A stretch of DNA of 64,000 nucleotides, from contig JAAYTM010000084.1 in the NCBI GenBank assembly GCA_012518015.1, positions 1 through 64,000 of the forward strand, in the 5' to 3' direction. Positions 1-7,743 of this stretch are shown piece after piece (the first letter of the stretch is position 1; the number at the start of each line of letters is the position of its first letter). The notes beneath the pieces were generated by a model. That model saw only the letters and a list, made by a program, of their open reading frames with translations. It did not search any database and had not been told where the DNA came from. A program made the translations under genes and the position numbers. This stretch comes from Synergistaceae bacterium (GTDB lineage Bacteria > Synergistota > Synergistia > Synergistales > Acetomicrobiaceae).

Positions 1-1
1 G

Positions 2-268
2 CTTGCATGGTACTGGTACGGAGAAACAGGAGCGACTTATATATTGGGAGTGAAGGTGATTCCCTACTACAAGGCTCTTTGGATCATCTGTATAGTTCTT
101 GGCGCTTGGGGTGGAAGTGAGTTTTTACGGAACATTTGGGATTTTGCCGATACTTTAAACGGCCTGATGGCTATACCTAACCTTATAGCTTTATGGTGGG
201 TGTCTGGCGAGGTGCGGCGGTTGGTGAAAGATTTTGATGCTAAACGAGCTCGTGGCGAGCTGACATAG
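2..268 (+). CDS. Alanine:cation symporter (AGCS family), C-terminal fragment
   Basis: This is the 3' end of a gene cut by the window start; the frame is open from base 2 and ends with TAG at 266-268. The visible 88 residues hold the last membrane segments and a short basic cytoplasmic tail. The stretch WDFADTLNGLMAIPNLIAL is characteristic of the C-terminus of sodium- or proton-coupled alanine/glycine symporters (AGCS, AlsT/DagA type). It is followed by a terminator and then by alanine racemase and alanine dehydrogenase, which fits uptake of alanine as a carbon, nitrogen and energy source. An internal TTG at 44 gives a 74-residue reading frame, but that is only a fragment of the real protein. 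Family assignment is fairly secure; substrate is inferred. Confidence 0.82.
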   Translation, partial: LAWYWYGETGATYILGVKVIPYYKALWIICIVLGAWGGSEFLRNIWDFADTLNGLMAIPNLIALWWVSGEVRRLVKDFDAKRARGELT

Positions 269-281
269 GCGCCAATACAAG

Positions 282-309
282 AAAAGGAGGCCTAACGGCT
301 TCCTTTTTT
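282..309 (+). terminator. Rho-independent terminator after the symporter gene
   Basis: An inverted repeat (AAGGAGGCC then GGCTTCCTT, one G-U pair in RNA) closes a four-base loop and is followed directly by a run of T. It lies 14 bases after the symporter stop codon and just before the racemase ribosome-binding site. Confidence 0.8.
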
Positions 310-330
310 CTTTCTTAGGGGGTGTTTTGG

Positions 331-1446
331 TTGGATTTAAGACCTACGAGGTATGAAGTTAACCTGAAAAATTTACAATATAACTTTATTAACATAAGGA
401 ATTTCGTCGGACCAAAAGCACAAGTAATATCGGTGGTAAAGGCGAATGGTTATGGCATGGGAATTGCCAGGATCTCAAAGGCTTTAGTGGAAGCTGGTTG
501 TCAGAGGCTTGCCGTCGCTACACCCGATGAGGCCGTAAGTTTACGGGAAGCAGGCATCCAAGAACCCGTGCTTGTCCTTGGTCCCTCACCCCATGAAGCT
601 GCAGAATATTATGTCAGATATGATATAGCTGCAGCATTGACCGATATGTCCTTTGCGCATACAGCAAGCCGGACAGCAGAAAAACAAGGTAAACTAGCAC
701 GCCTTCACCTAAAAATTGACACAGGCATGGGGAGAATTGGCTTTTTGCCCGAAGAATTGGCGAAAATATTGCCGGAACTAAAAAGCTTGCCTTGTCTCGA
801 TATCGAGGGAGTTTTTACTCACTTTGCTACGGCCGATGAGCCTAACCTGGATTATACGCATTGGCAGTTTAAAAGATTTGCTAGAGCCCTGGACATATTG
901 GAGGAATATGGAAGTAAAACTAGGTTGCGCCACGTTTGCAACAGTCCGGCGACACTCAATACCCCAGACTATCATTTGGATGCTGTTAGGCCCGGGTTGA
1001 TATTATATGGAATGTGGCCGTCTGAAACATGCAGTAGGCCCTTCGAGCTAAAACCTGTATTTCAGATCAAGACTGAAGTGGCTGTTCTGAGGACATTGCC
1101 GTTGGGAAGCGGTGTGGGTTATGGATTGCGCTATATGACTCGAGGGGAGGAAAGAATAGCCGTTTTGCCCATAGGATATCACGATGGCTATCCGCGCAAC
1201 CTTTCCATGAAGGCAAGCGTTTTAGTAAGGGGAGTGCGTGCTCCCATAGTAGGAAGCATTTGTATGGACCAAATGATGGTAAACGTTACCCACATACCGG
1301 ACGTAAATGTGAAAGACGAAGTAGTGCTCCTCGGAAGTCAGGGAGAAGAGCGCATAACGCCAGAGGAGATAGCTTGCTTGCTTGGAACCATAAATTACGA
1401 GATACCTAATTTATTTACACCGCGAGTTCCTCGTGTATATTTATGA
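331..1446 (+). CDS. alr: Alanine racemase
   Basis: PLP-dependent interconversion of L- and D-alanine, supplying D-alanine for peptidoglycan or feeding D-alanine into catabolism. The N-terminal barrel carries the PLP lysine in VVKANGYGMG (about residue 37). The C-terminal domain has GSGVGYGLRY with the expected catalytic tyrosine and a GSICMDQ motif. Length (371 aa) is normal. The longest frame opens at GTG 322, but that codon overlaps the ribosome-binding site AGGGGG at 317-322; TTG 331, eight bases downstream, is the better start. Position between a symporter fragment and alanine dehydrogenase suggests a catabolic as well as a cell-wall role. Confidence 0.93.
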   Translation: MDLRPTRYEVNLKNLQYNFINIRNFVGPKAQVISVVKANGYGMGIARISKALVEAGCQRLAVATPDEAVSLREAGIQEPVLVLGPSPHEAAEYYVRYDIAAALTDMSFAHTASRTAEKQGKLARLHLKIDTGMGRIGFLPEELAKILPELKSLPCLDIEGVFTHFATADEPNLDYTHWQFKRFARALDILEEYGSKTRLRHVCNSPATLNTPDYHLDAVRPGLILYGMWPSETCSRPFELKPVFQIKTEVAVLRTLPLGSGVGYGLRYMTRGEERIAVLPIGYHDGYPRNLSMKASVLVRGVRAPIVGSICMDQMMVNVTHIPDVNVKDEVVLLGSQGEERITPEEIACLLGTINYEIPNLFTPRVPRVYL

Positions 1447-1520
1447 GGATATATTGTATAATCTATGTTGAAGTGATAGTTTTATCTATCTCAAATAATA
1501 AAAAAGGAGGCATTTTTTAA

Positions 1521-2639
1521 ATGAGGATAGGTTGTCCGAAAGAGGTAAAAGATAACGAGTTCAGGGTAGGGCTTACTCCAGCAGCCGCGAGGAGCTATGT
1601 TGATGCCGGACATGAAGTGGTGGTAGAAAAAGGTGCCGGTACTGGCTCAGGAATCACTGACGAAGAATATAAGGCTGCCGGGGCTAAAATATTGGACACG
1701 GCTAAAGAGGTTTGGTCTACTGCTGACATGATCGTAAAGGTTAAAGAACCGCTTCCCCAAGAATACGATCTAATGCGTGAGAACCAGTTAATTTACACTT
1801 ATTTTCACTTTGCTGCAGATGAGACGTTGACTAAAACCTGCCTGGACAAAAAGATAATAGCTGTAGCTTACGAGACGGTTCAAGAAGCCGATGGCTCGTT
1901 GCCTTTGTTAAGACCGATGAGCACCATTGCTGGGCGCATGGCCTGTTTGATGGGAGCTTACTACCTGGGTAAGCCTCATGGGGGTATGGGATTGCTTCCC
2001 ACGGGCGTTCCGGGAGTTGCTCCAGCCAATATATTGGTAATTGGCGGCGGTGGCGTGGGAAGCAATGCCGCGAGAGTTGGCGCCGGACTTGGTGCAAAGG
2101 TGACCATACTTGATGTAAGTCCGAAGGTTCTTGAAAATTTGACTCAAATCATGCCTCCAAATGTGTTCCCTCTGTTTAGCGATAGTCATACCTTGGAAGC
2201 AGAGTTAAAAGAAGCAGATATAGTAGTAGGTGCTGTGTTAATACCTGGTGCAAAAACGCCAAAGCTGGTTCGCAAAGAACATTTGAAGCTAATGAAGCCA
2301 GGTTCCGTGATCGTAGACGTGGCGATCGATCAAGGTGGATGTGCTGAAACTTCGAAACCAACAACTCACTCTGATCCCGTATTCGTGGTAGATGGCGTGG
2401 TTCACTACTGTGTCGCAAATATGCCTGGGGCTTATTCCAGAACTGCCACCTTTGCTCTCAGCAACAATACCATACGATACGGACTACAGATTGCCAATAA
2501 AGGTGTAGAGCGTGCCTGCAGGGAAAATCCAGCGCTTTCGAAGGGATTAAACATGTATAAAGGCGTTATTACCTATAAACCCGTGGCAGAAGCCTTTGGC
2601 ATGGAAGATTTGTATAAGCCTCTAGAAGAAGTCATATAA
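1521..2639 (+). CDS. ald: L-alanine dehydrogenase
   Basis: Catalyses NAD-dependent oxidative deamination of L-alanine to pyruvate and ammonium (reversible). Starts MRIGCPKEVKDNEFRVGLTP, the usual Ald N-terminus; the Rossmann glycine motif VIGGGGVGSNAARVGAGLG lies near residues 175-192 and DVAIDQGG near 270. At 372 aa it is full length. It has an excellent ribosome-binding site (AAAGGAGG at 1502-1509) and its own short upstream region, in which TATAAT at 1457-1462 could be a -10 box without a clear -35. A strong terminator follows. Together with the upstream racemase and symporter fragment it forms an alanine utilisation set: import, racemisation, conversion to pyruvate and NADH. Confidence 0.96.
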   Translation: MRIGCPKEVKDNEFRVGLTPAAARSYVDAGHEVVVEKGAGTGSGITDEEYKAAGAKILDTAKEVWSTADMIVKVKEPLPQEYDLMRENQLIYTYFHFAADETLTKTCLDKKIIAVAYETVQEADGSLPLLRPMSTIAGRMACLMGAYYLGKPHGGMGLLPTGVPGVAPANILVIGGGGVGSNAARVGAGLGAKVTILDVSPKVLENLTQIMPPNVFPLFSDSHTLEAELKEADIVVGAVLIPGAKTPKLVRKEHLKLMKPGSVIVDVAIDQGGCAETSKPTTHSDPVFVVDGVVHYCVANMPGAYSRTATFALSNNTIRYGLQIANKGVERACRENPALSKGLNMYKGVITYKPVAEAFGMEDLYKPLEEVI

Positions 2640-2672
2640 AAAGCTGCTTCCTCATAACCCGATAGGTTGTCA

Positions 2673-2706
2673 AAAGGCGGAAGTTATGCGACTTCCGCCT
2701 TGATTT
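2673..2706 (+). terminator. Rho-independent terminator after ald
   Basis: An 11-bp perfect stem AAGGCGGAAGT (2674-2684) / ACTTCCGCCTT (2691-2701) with a six-base loop, followed by a short T-rich tail. It separates ald from the transketolase transcription unit. Confidence 0.82.
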
Positions 2707-2745
2707 ATCCAGCCTTCGCCTGTCAAGGCAAGAGATATGAAGAGG

Positions 2746-2774
2746 TTGCAATAGCCTTTGGTTGCTGGTATAAG
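2746..2774 (+). promoter_or_regulatory. Sigma-70-type promoter for the transketolase operon
   Basis: TTGCAA (2746-2751), 17-base spacer, TATAAG (2769-2774). It lies downstream of the ald terminator and about 90 bases before the transketolase start, leaving a T-rich untranslated leader with no other recognisable element. Confidence 0.6.
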
Positions 2775-2862
2775 GTATGCGTTAACTTTAGCTTGCTGTT
2801 TTGTCTATGGATAAAATGTTCAAGTCTATTGTTCTTAATTTTTTTCTGTTGGAGGTAGCCAT

Positions 2863-4791
2863 ATGAAAGAATTGCTTCTTTCCCTCACTCATTTTCCTAA
2901 AGATGAATTGGATGAGGCGGAGTTAGCGGCTTTCCGCCGTGCTGCTAAAACGTGCCGAGGTTGGATTCTGACAATGACCACGGCAGCAAATAGTGGACAT
3001 CCCGGAGGTTCCATGTCAAGCATCGAGATGTATTTGCTGACCTATGCCGTTTCGGATTTGCGCAGACAAAACGCCGATGACATAAATAGAGACTTTATCG
3101 TCATTAGCCATGGTCATACTGCGCCCGCTGCCTACTCAACACTTGCCTATCTTGGATTCTTTGACCCTACAGAACTTTTGGGAAATTTTAGGCGAGTTGG
3201 GAGCCCTTTTCAGGGTCACGTTGAGCGCTCCGTGCGTGGCATAGATTGGGCGAGTGGAAATCTGGGACAAGGATTAGCCGCAGGCGTGGGTTATGCCTTA
3301 GCGCAAAAGAAAAGACAAAACAACGGTCACGTATTTGTTTTGATGGGAGACGGCGAACAGACTAAAGGACAAGTGTCCGAAGCGCGAAGAATCGCCGTGA
3401 AAGAAGGCTTGGATAACATCACGGCCTTGATAGATTTTAATCATATTCAAATCAGTGGTTTCGTTGAAGAGGTCATGCCTGTTCAATATAAAAAACTGTG
3501 GGAAGTTGATGGTTGGCAAGTATATGAATGCGATGGGCATGACCCTTCGAATATTTACTCTGCTCTGAAAAAGGCATACGAGGACCAAAGACCAAGCGTG
3601 GTGGTTTGTAACACCACTATGGGCAAGGGGGTCTCTTTCATGGAAGCCATTCCTGATTTTCATGGCAGGGCGCTGAGCAAAGAACTATATGTGAAAGCAA
3701 TGGAAGAGCTGGGAGAAGACCCATCGATGTTAGAGGATGCGTTAAGTGCGCGGAAAGGTCCTCTGCCCAAGGGCAGGGTTGTTTGTCCCACAGCCTTGCC
3801 CATTGAAGTAGGTACTCCTTTTGTTTACCCTCCAACCGCTAAGATGGATAACAGGAGTGCTTTCGGTAAAGCTTTGGCAAACATTGGAGACTTAAATTAC
3901 GGAAAGCCGGTACCCGTTTTGGTCTTTGATTGTGATTTGGCTTCCTCAGTTAGAGTAGATGAATTTGCAAAGAAGTGTCCTGATTGGTTTATAGAAACTG
4001 GAATTCAGGAGCATGCCACAGCTACTGTAGCAGGTGCATCGTCTTGTGGGGGCGCAGTGAGCGTTTGGGCCGATTTTGGTGTGTTTGGGCTTTCTGAAGT
4101 ATATAACCAACAACGATTGAACGATATCAACAGGACCAATCTCAAGCTTTTTTTGACCCATGTGGGTTTAGACGTAGGAGAAGATGGCATGACCCATCAG
4201 TGCATAGATTACTGCGGATTACTTCGCAATCTTTTTGGCTGGAAATCGGTCGTACCCATTGATCCCAACCAAACCGATAAAGTCACCAGATGGGCGCTAT
4301 GTCAGGAAGGCAACGTATGCGTTGCCATGGGCAGGAGCAAAGTTCCTGTTTTGACGAAAGAAGACGGAGTTACCCCTTTTTATGACGAGGATTACGTCTT
4401 TAATTACGGAACTATTGATATGATTAGAGACGGTTACGATGCTTCCGTGTTTGCGATGGGTCATATGGTTTACCGAGCCCTTCAGGCAAGAAAATTGCTG
4501 GAAGAAAAAGGCGTTTCCTTGCGCGTTTATGGAGTTTCCTGTCCCTTAGCCTTAGACGATGAAGTTGTGACGGAAGCTGTTAAAATGGGACCTATCTTTA
4601 CCTATGAAGATCATCATATCCGCACGGGATTGGGTCAGGAGATGATATCAAAGCTCCAACGTTTGGACCTGAGGGGAAGGGTAAAGCCCTTAGGAGTTTG
4701 GCGCTTTGGCGATTCAGGACCTTCTGAAGAAGTATTTGAAGCGATGGGATTGGACTCTAAAGCATTGGTCCATTGTATTTTACAGGAGTGA
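2863..4791 (+). CDS. tkt: Transketolase (single-chain)
   Basis: Thiamine-diphosphate enzyme of the non-oxidative pentose phosphate pathway, moving two-carbon units between sugar phosphates. The N-terminal TPP domain has NSGHPGG (residues 44-50), the Mg/TPP motif GDGEQTKG followed by an N-containing loop near 160-190; the central pyrimidine domain and C-terminal domain follow in the same chain. At 642 aa it is slightly shorter than typical bacterial enzymes but complete. GGAGGT at 2851-2856 fixes the ATG start. It is the first gene of a run with trmI, queH and an AIR-synthase-like gene; trmI begins within a few bases of its stop. No pentose-phosphate partner gene is visible nearby. Confidence 0.93.
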   Translation: MKELLLSLTHFPKDELDEAELAAFRRAAKTCRGWILTMTTAANSGHPGGSMSSIEMYLLTYAVSDLRRQNADDINRDFIVISHGHTAPAAYSTLAYLGFFDPTELLGNFRRVGSPFQGHVERSVRGIDWASGNLGQGLAAGVGYALAQKKRQNNGHVFVLMGDGEQTKGQVSEARRIAVKEGLDNITALIDFNHIQISGFVEEVMPVQYKKLWEVDGWQVYECDGHDPSNIYSALKKAYEDQRPSVVVCNTTMGKGVSFMEAIPDFHGRALSKELYVKAMEELGEDPSMLEDALSARKGPLPKGRVVCPTALPIEVGTPFVYPPTAKMDNRSAFGKALANIGDLNYGKPVPVLVFDCDLASSVRVDEFAKKCPDWFIETGIQEHATATVAGASSCGGAVSVWADFGVFGLSEVYNQQRLNDINRTNLKLFLTHVGLDVGEDGMTHQCIDYCGLLRNLFGWKSVVPIDPNQTDKVTRWALCQEGNVCVAMGRSKVPVLTKEDGVTPFYDEDYVFNYGTIDMIRDGYDASVFAMGHMVYRALQARKLLEEKGVSLRVYGVSCPLALDDEVVTEAVKMGPIFTYEDHHIRTGLGQEMISKLQRLDLRGRVKPLGVWRFGDSGPSEEVFEAMGLDSKALVHCILQE

Positions 4792-4796
4792 CATTG

Positions 4797-5582
4797 ATGT
4801 TAGAAGAGGGGACGCTTGTTTTTTTGCGTTCGGCCAATAGAAAAGATAGTTTTTTGGTTTCTTTGGAGAGCGAGGGAAAGCTAGAAACTCGACTAGGTAT
4901 AGTATTCCACAAAGAGGTCATGAAGGCCGGTTTTGGCGGTAGGGTTTGCTCTCATAACGGCAACGTTTTTTACATCATGAAACCGACCTTGGGGGAATAT
5001 CTGCGCAGGATTAAACGTAAAACCCAGATAGTTTTTCCGAAGGAAGCAGGTTTTATATTACTTCAACTTGATATAGGACCTGGTGCAAGGGTAGTGGAAT
5101 GTGGCACAGGGTCGGGAAGTTTAACTACGGCATTCGCTCACTTCGTTGGAGATGAAGGCTGCGTTTATTCTTACGATGCGCGCGAGGAATTTGTTGAGCT
5201 TGCTCGCCGTAATTGTAGGAAGTGGGGCGTTGAGCATAGAGTGGAATTTAACGTGAGACACCTTTCCCAAGGCTTTGAAGAAACTGACGTTGATGCAGTG
5301 TTTTTAGATTTGCCTGATCCGTGGAACTACTTGCTGCAGGTCAGAAGCGCCCTTGCATTAGGTCGACGAATGGGAGCGTTGCTTCCAACTTTCAATCAGA
5401 TAGAAAAATTCCTTCGCGCTTTGGAGGAAAATTATTTCGTTGACATTGAGGTCTTGGAAATATTTCTCAGAAAACTAAGAATCGATCCGGACAGGATAAG
5501 ACCTGAGGATAGAATGATAGGTCACACTGGCTACCTAATTTTTGCGACATCAATTGCTCCTTTGAATGGCGGTGTTAGATGA
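4797..5582 (+). CDS. trmI: tRNA (adenine(58)-N(1))-methyltransferase TrmI
   Basis: SAM-dependent enzyme that makes m1A58 in the tRNA T-loop. The N-terminal beta domain is followed by a Rossmann methyltransferase fold with VVECGTGSGSLT (motif I, near residue 100) and the catalytic-loop motif DLPDPW (near 172). ATG 4797 is preceded by AGGAG at 4783-4787; the in-frame TTG 4794 is an alternative, while the longest frame from 4773 runs into transketolase and lacks a ribosome-binding site. The order transketolase-trmI-queH places two tRNA-modification genes together. Family assignment is strong because the motif I and DLPDPW combination with the N-terminal domain is specific. Confidence 0.9.
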   Translation: MLEEGTLVFLRSANRKDSFLVSLESEGKLETRLGIVFHKEVMKAGFGGRVCSHNGNVFYIMKPTLGEYLRRIKRKTQIVFPKEAGFILLQLDIGPGARVVECGTGSGSLTTAFAHFVGDEGCVYSYDAREEFVELARRNCRKWGVEHRVEFNVRHLSQGFEETDVDAVFLDLPDPWNYLLQVRSALALGRRMGALLPTFNQIEKFLRALEENYFVDIEVLEIFLRKLRIDPDRIRPEDRMIGHTGYLIFATSIAPLNGGVR

Positions 5583-5583
5583 C

Positions 5584-6117
5584 ATGAAAGTTTTGCTGCA
5601 CCTTTGTTGTGCTCCCGATGGCACTATACCGCTTGAGCGTTTGCTCTTTGAGGGTAATTTTGTAGTTTGCTTTTTTTATGGCCATAACATCCATCCTCAA
5701 TTGGAGTACGAAAAGCGTCTTCAAGCCGTAAAGAAGCTGGTTGAATATTTTGGAGTTCAACTTTTAGCACCAGCCTACGATCCCCATCGCTGGTTTCTTG
5801 AGACAAAACATTTGGCGAAAGAACCTGAGGGCGGAAAAAGGTGTATGTTGTGCTATCGCCTGCAAATTGAAGAAGCGACGAAGCATGCGATCGCATTTGA
5901 TTGTGAGGTTTGTGCCACGAGTCTTACTGTCAGTCCACATAAGGATCCTGAATTGATAAACGCGATTGGAAAAACCTTATCAAACAATGTAGGTCTAAGT
6001 TGGATAGATCGAGTTTGGAGAAAACGCGGTGGATTTATTGAATCTGTCGCAAAAAGCAAGGATCTCGCGCTTTACAGGCAACGTTATTGCGGTTGTGTGT
6101 ATAGCATTAGGGGGTGA
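5584..6117 (+). CDS. queH: Epoxyqueuosine reductase QueH (DUF208)
   Basis: Catalyses the last step of queuosine synthesis, reducing epoxyqueuosine to queuosine in tRNA; it replaces QueG in many anaerobes. The sequence shows LLHLCCAPDG at the N-terminus, RCMLCYRLQ in the middle and RYCGC near the C-terminus, the conserved cysteines expected for the iron-sulfur cluster and metal site. The reading frame opens at ATG 5566, but ATG 5584 gives the family-typical start MKVLLHLCCAP with GGCGGTG eight bases upstream. The 5' end abuts trmI. The window also holds tgt (62881), which makes the earlier intermediate, so both ends of the pathway are represented although far apart. Confidence 0.9.
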   Translation: MKVLLHLCCAPDGTIPLERLLFEGNFVVCFFYGHNIHPQLEYEKRLQAVKKLVEYFGVQLLAPAYDPHRWFLETKHLAKEPEGGKRCMLCYRLQIEEATKHAIAFDCEVCATSLTVSPHKDPELINAIGKTLSNNVGLSWIDRVWRKRGGFIESVAKSKDLALYRQRYCGCVYSIRG

Positions 6118-6127
6118 ACGTGTATTG

Positions 6128-7102
6128 ATGGATGACGCTTCCATACCGGTGGGAAAGGTTCCCCCGATTTTATTACAGCCGCTCCTCAAGGAGCTGAGAG
6201 GATTTCATAGAGATGAAGTGTTGATAGGACCGCAGATAGGAGAGGACGCAGCCGTTATCGGGTGGCCTGCAGGTGCCTTTCTGCTTGCTACATCCGATCC
6301 CATAGTTGGAGCAGTTAAGGGAACCGGCAATTTGTTGGTCAACGTAAATGCCAACGATATTGCGGCCAAAGGCGGCGATCCAGCTTATATGATAGTGGTC
6401 ATAATATTGCCCAACACGATGGCGCTAGATGATGTGGCTTCGCTGATGAAAGAGGTCGATGAGGAAGCCAAGAAGTTAGGGGTCGCCATCATCGGAGGGC
6501 ATACGGAATTTTCCGATCGTTACAATTATCCCATAGTAGTAGGTACTATGCTTGGGATTGGTCATAAAGTTTTAAGAGCAAGTTCGATCAGACCTGGTGA
6601 CCTAATACTTTTGACAAAGCACGTTGGTCTCGAGGGAATGGTTATACTTGCCCATGATAGGGAGGATTTGCTCGCATCTGTTTTATCTTCTGAAGAAATC
6701 GCTGAAGTAAAAAGTTGGGATTCTATGCTATCGATACTACCAGAGGCGAGGCTTCTAAGAGATCTTGCTTCCTTCATGCATGACCCCACCGAGGGAGGCG
6801 TTGTTGGTGGGATAGCTGAGATTGTTTCTCTGACTTCCTTAAAGGTCAGGTTGGATTTTGATACTTTTCCGATACATTCCATTACGGAAAAGGTTTCCGA
6901 GGCTCTAGCCTTCGATCCCTTGCATCTCATTTCTTCGGGAGTGCTTTTGGCAGTCCTGCCGCCCGAGAAAATCGATGTAGCGAAAAATCGCTTGAGAGAA
7001 CAAGGCATCGCTTATTCAATTGTAGGAAAGTTTGATGATACCGGTATGGGGGCAAGTGATCTCATGACAAAAGAGGAGCTCTGGCAATTGTTGAGTCGTT
7101 GA
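6128..7102 (+). CDS. AIR synthase-related (HypE-like) ATP-binding protein
   Basis: The sequence matches the AIR-synthase/selenophosphate-synthetase/HypE fold: IGEDAAVIGW near residue 36, VNVNANDIAAKGGDP near 70, a GGHTEFSD loop near 120 and HDPTEGGVVGGIAEI near 217. These are the ATP/Mg-binding elements of that superfamily. At 324 aa it is close to HypE in length, but the C-terminus ends ...TKEELWQLLSR with no terminal cysteine, so it cannot carry out the HypE thiocarboxamide chemistry as known. ATG 6128 is chosen; TTG 6125 is equally placed behind AGGGGGTG (6109-6116). No hyp genes lie beside it. Specific substrate is unknown. Confidence 0.72.
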   Translation: MDDASIPVGKVPPILLQPLLKELRGFHRDEVLIGPQIGEDAAVIGWPAGAFLLATSDPIVGAVKGTGNLLVNVNANDIAAKGGDPAYMIVVIILPNTMALDDVASLMKEVDEEAKKLGVAIIGGHTEFSDRYNYPIVVGTMLGIGHKVLRASSIRPGDLILLTKHVGLEGMVILAHDREDLLASVLSSEEIAEVKSWDSMLSILPEARLLRDLASFMHDPTEGGVVGGIAEIVSLTSLKVRLDFDTFPIHSITEKVSEALAFDPLHLISSGVLLAVLPPEKIDVAKNRLREQGIAYSIVGKFDDTGMGASDLMTKEELWQLLSR

Positions 7103-7194
7103 TAAAATTTTTATGCCTTTCCGATGGTGTTGGGTCGACGATTAGTTTATAATCATTACTAGCTTTAGTTTAGATGATTGGAGGAGGGAAGGTC

Positions 7195-7353
7195 ATGGAA
7201 TACGTTTGCACGGTTTGCGGTTATGTTTATGATCCGACGGAGGGTGACCCCGATTCGGGTATTTCGCCGGGAACTGCTTTTGAAGATTTACCCGATGATT
7301 GGGTATGCCCCGTATGTGGAGTCGGAAAGGACATGTTCGAACCGGCAGAGTAG
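7195..7353 (+). CDS. Rubredoxin
   Basis: A 52-residue protein with two CxxCG iron-binding knuckles, [11 protein letters not shown] (C5, C8) and [13 protein letters not shown] (C38, C41), spaced as in classical rubredoxins, plus the usual DLPDDWVCP segment. It carries electrons in anaerobic metabolism and oxygen or superoxide detoxification. GGAGGGAAGG just upstream marks the ATG start. A TATAAT at 7148-7153 could be the -10 of its own promoter, but no convincing -35 accompanies it. It is monocistronic as far as can be seen: the next transcription unit has its own promoter and leader. No rubrerythrin or desulfoferrodoxin gene is adjacent. Confidence 0.96.
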   Translation: MEYVCTVCGYVYDPTEGDPDSGISPGTAFEDLPDDWVCPVCGVGKDMFEPAE

Positions 7354-7417
7354 AAGACCTTAACCGTTTTATTTTTTGATCTTGCTTAATCGTAGGGACA
7401 ATTGCGAGAAGTTTTGC

Positions 7418-7446
7418 TTGACATATCTCGGAAAAGGTATTATAAG
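7418..7446 (+). promoter_or_regulatory. Promoter of the threonine operon
   Basis: A perfect TTGACA (7418-7423), 17-base spacer and TATAAG (7441-7446). It is correctly placed to start a transcript a few bases before the T-box leader. Confidence 0.75.
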
Positions 7447-7453
7447 AACCATT

Positions 7454-7725
7454 AAAGTTGACAAATATGGCGCGATGACGGGGAAGAGTAGTTTATTTTA
7501 GCGAGCTCCAGAGAGGGAGCTTTTCGGTGTGAGGTTCCTGTTCGCGGATGGATGAAGACCACCCCTGAGCTGCTATCGAAGCCAAAGCTTTTTGGATAAG
7601 ATAGCGGGGTCCGCCCCTTAAAGCGGAAAGAGATCCGAAAGAATTTGTTTCGGAAAGTGGAGTGGGACCGCGGGAGCCCTCCTCTCGCCTCCAAAAGAGG
7701 CTTGAGGAGGGCTTTTGATAACTTT
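7454..7725 (+). ncRNA. T-box leader (tRNA-sensing riboswitch), probably threonine-specific
   Basis: The 390-base gene-free stretch between rubredoxin and thrC is a T-box leader. The stem I start GATGACGGGGAAGAGTAG (from 7474), the distal-loop segment CCAGAGAGGGAG near 7508-7519, and the 3' conserved T-box TGGGACCGCGG (7663-7673) are all present in order. A terminator hairpin follows. On the 3' side of the presumed specifier loop GAAGACCACC (7554-7563), an E-loop-like GAA precedes ACC followed by A, so the specifier is most likely ACC (Thr) at 7558-7560. Uncharged tRNA-Thr would favour the antiterminator and switch on thrC-thrB-aspartokinase-asd. Folding was done by eye only; an Asp reading (GAC at 7557) is the main alternative. 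Confidence 0.88.
7676..7716 (+). terminator. Conditional terminator of the T-box leader
   Basis: GCCCTCCTC (7676-7684) pairs with GAGGAGGGC (7704-7712) and is followed by TTTT. The 5' arm directly follows the T-box sequence, as expected for mutually exclusive antiterminator and terminator. Confidence 0.85.
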
Positions 7726-7743
7726 GTGGAAGGTGGAAAGCTG

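Noticed and set aside
2667-2858. 63-residue + strand frame between ald and transketolase
   Set aside because: It runs through the ald terminator and the transketolase promoter, has no ribosome-binding site and no recognisable protein character.
7178-7363. 61-residue frame overlapping rubredoxin
   Set aside because: Alternative frame; the rubredoxin frame has both CxxCG knuckles and a proper start site.
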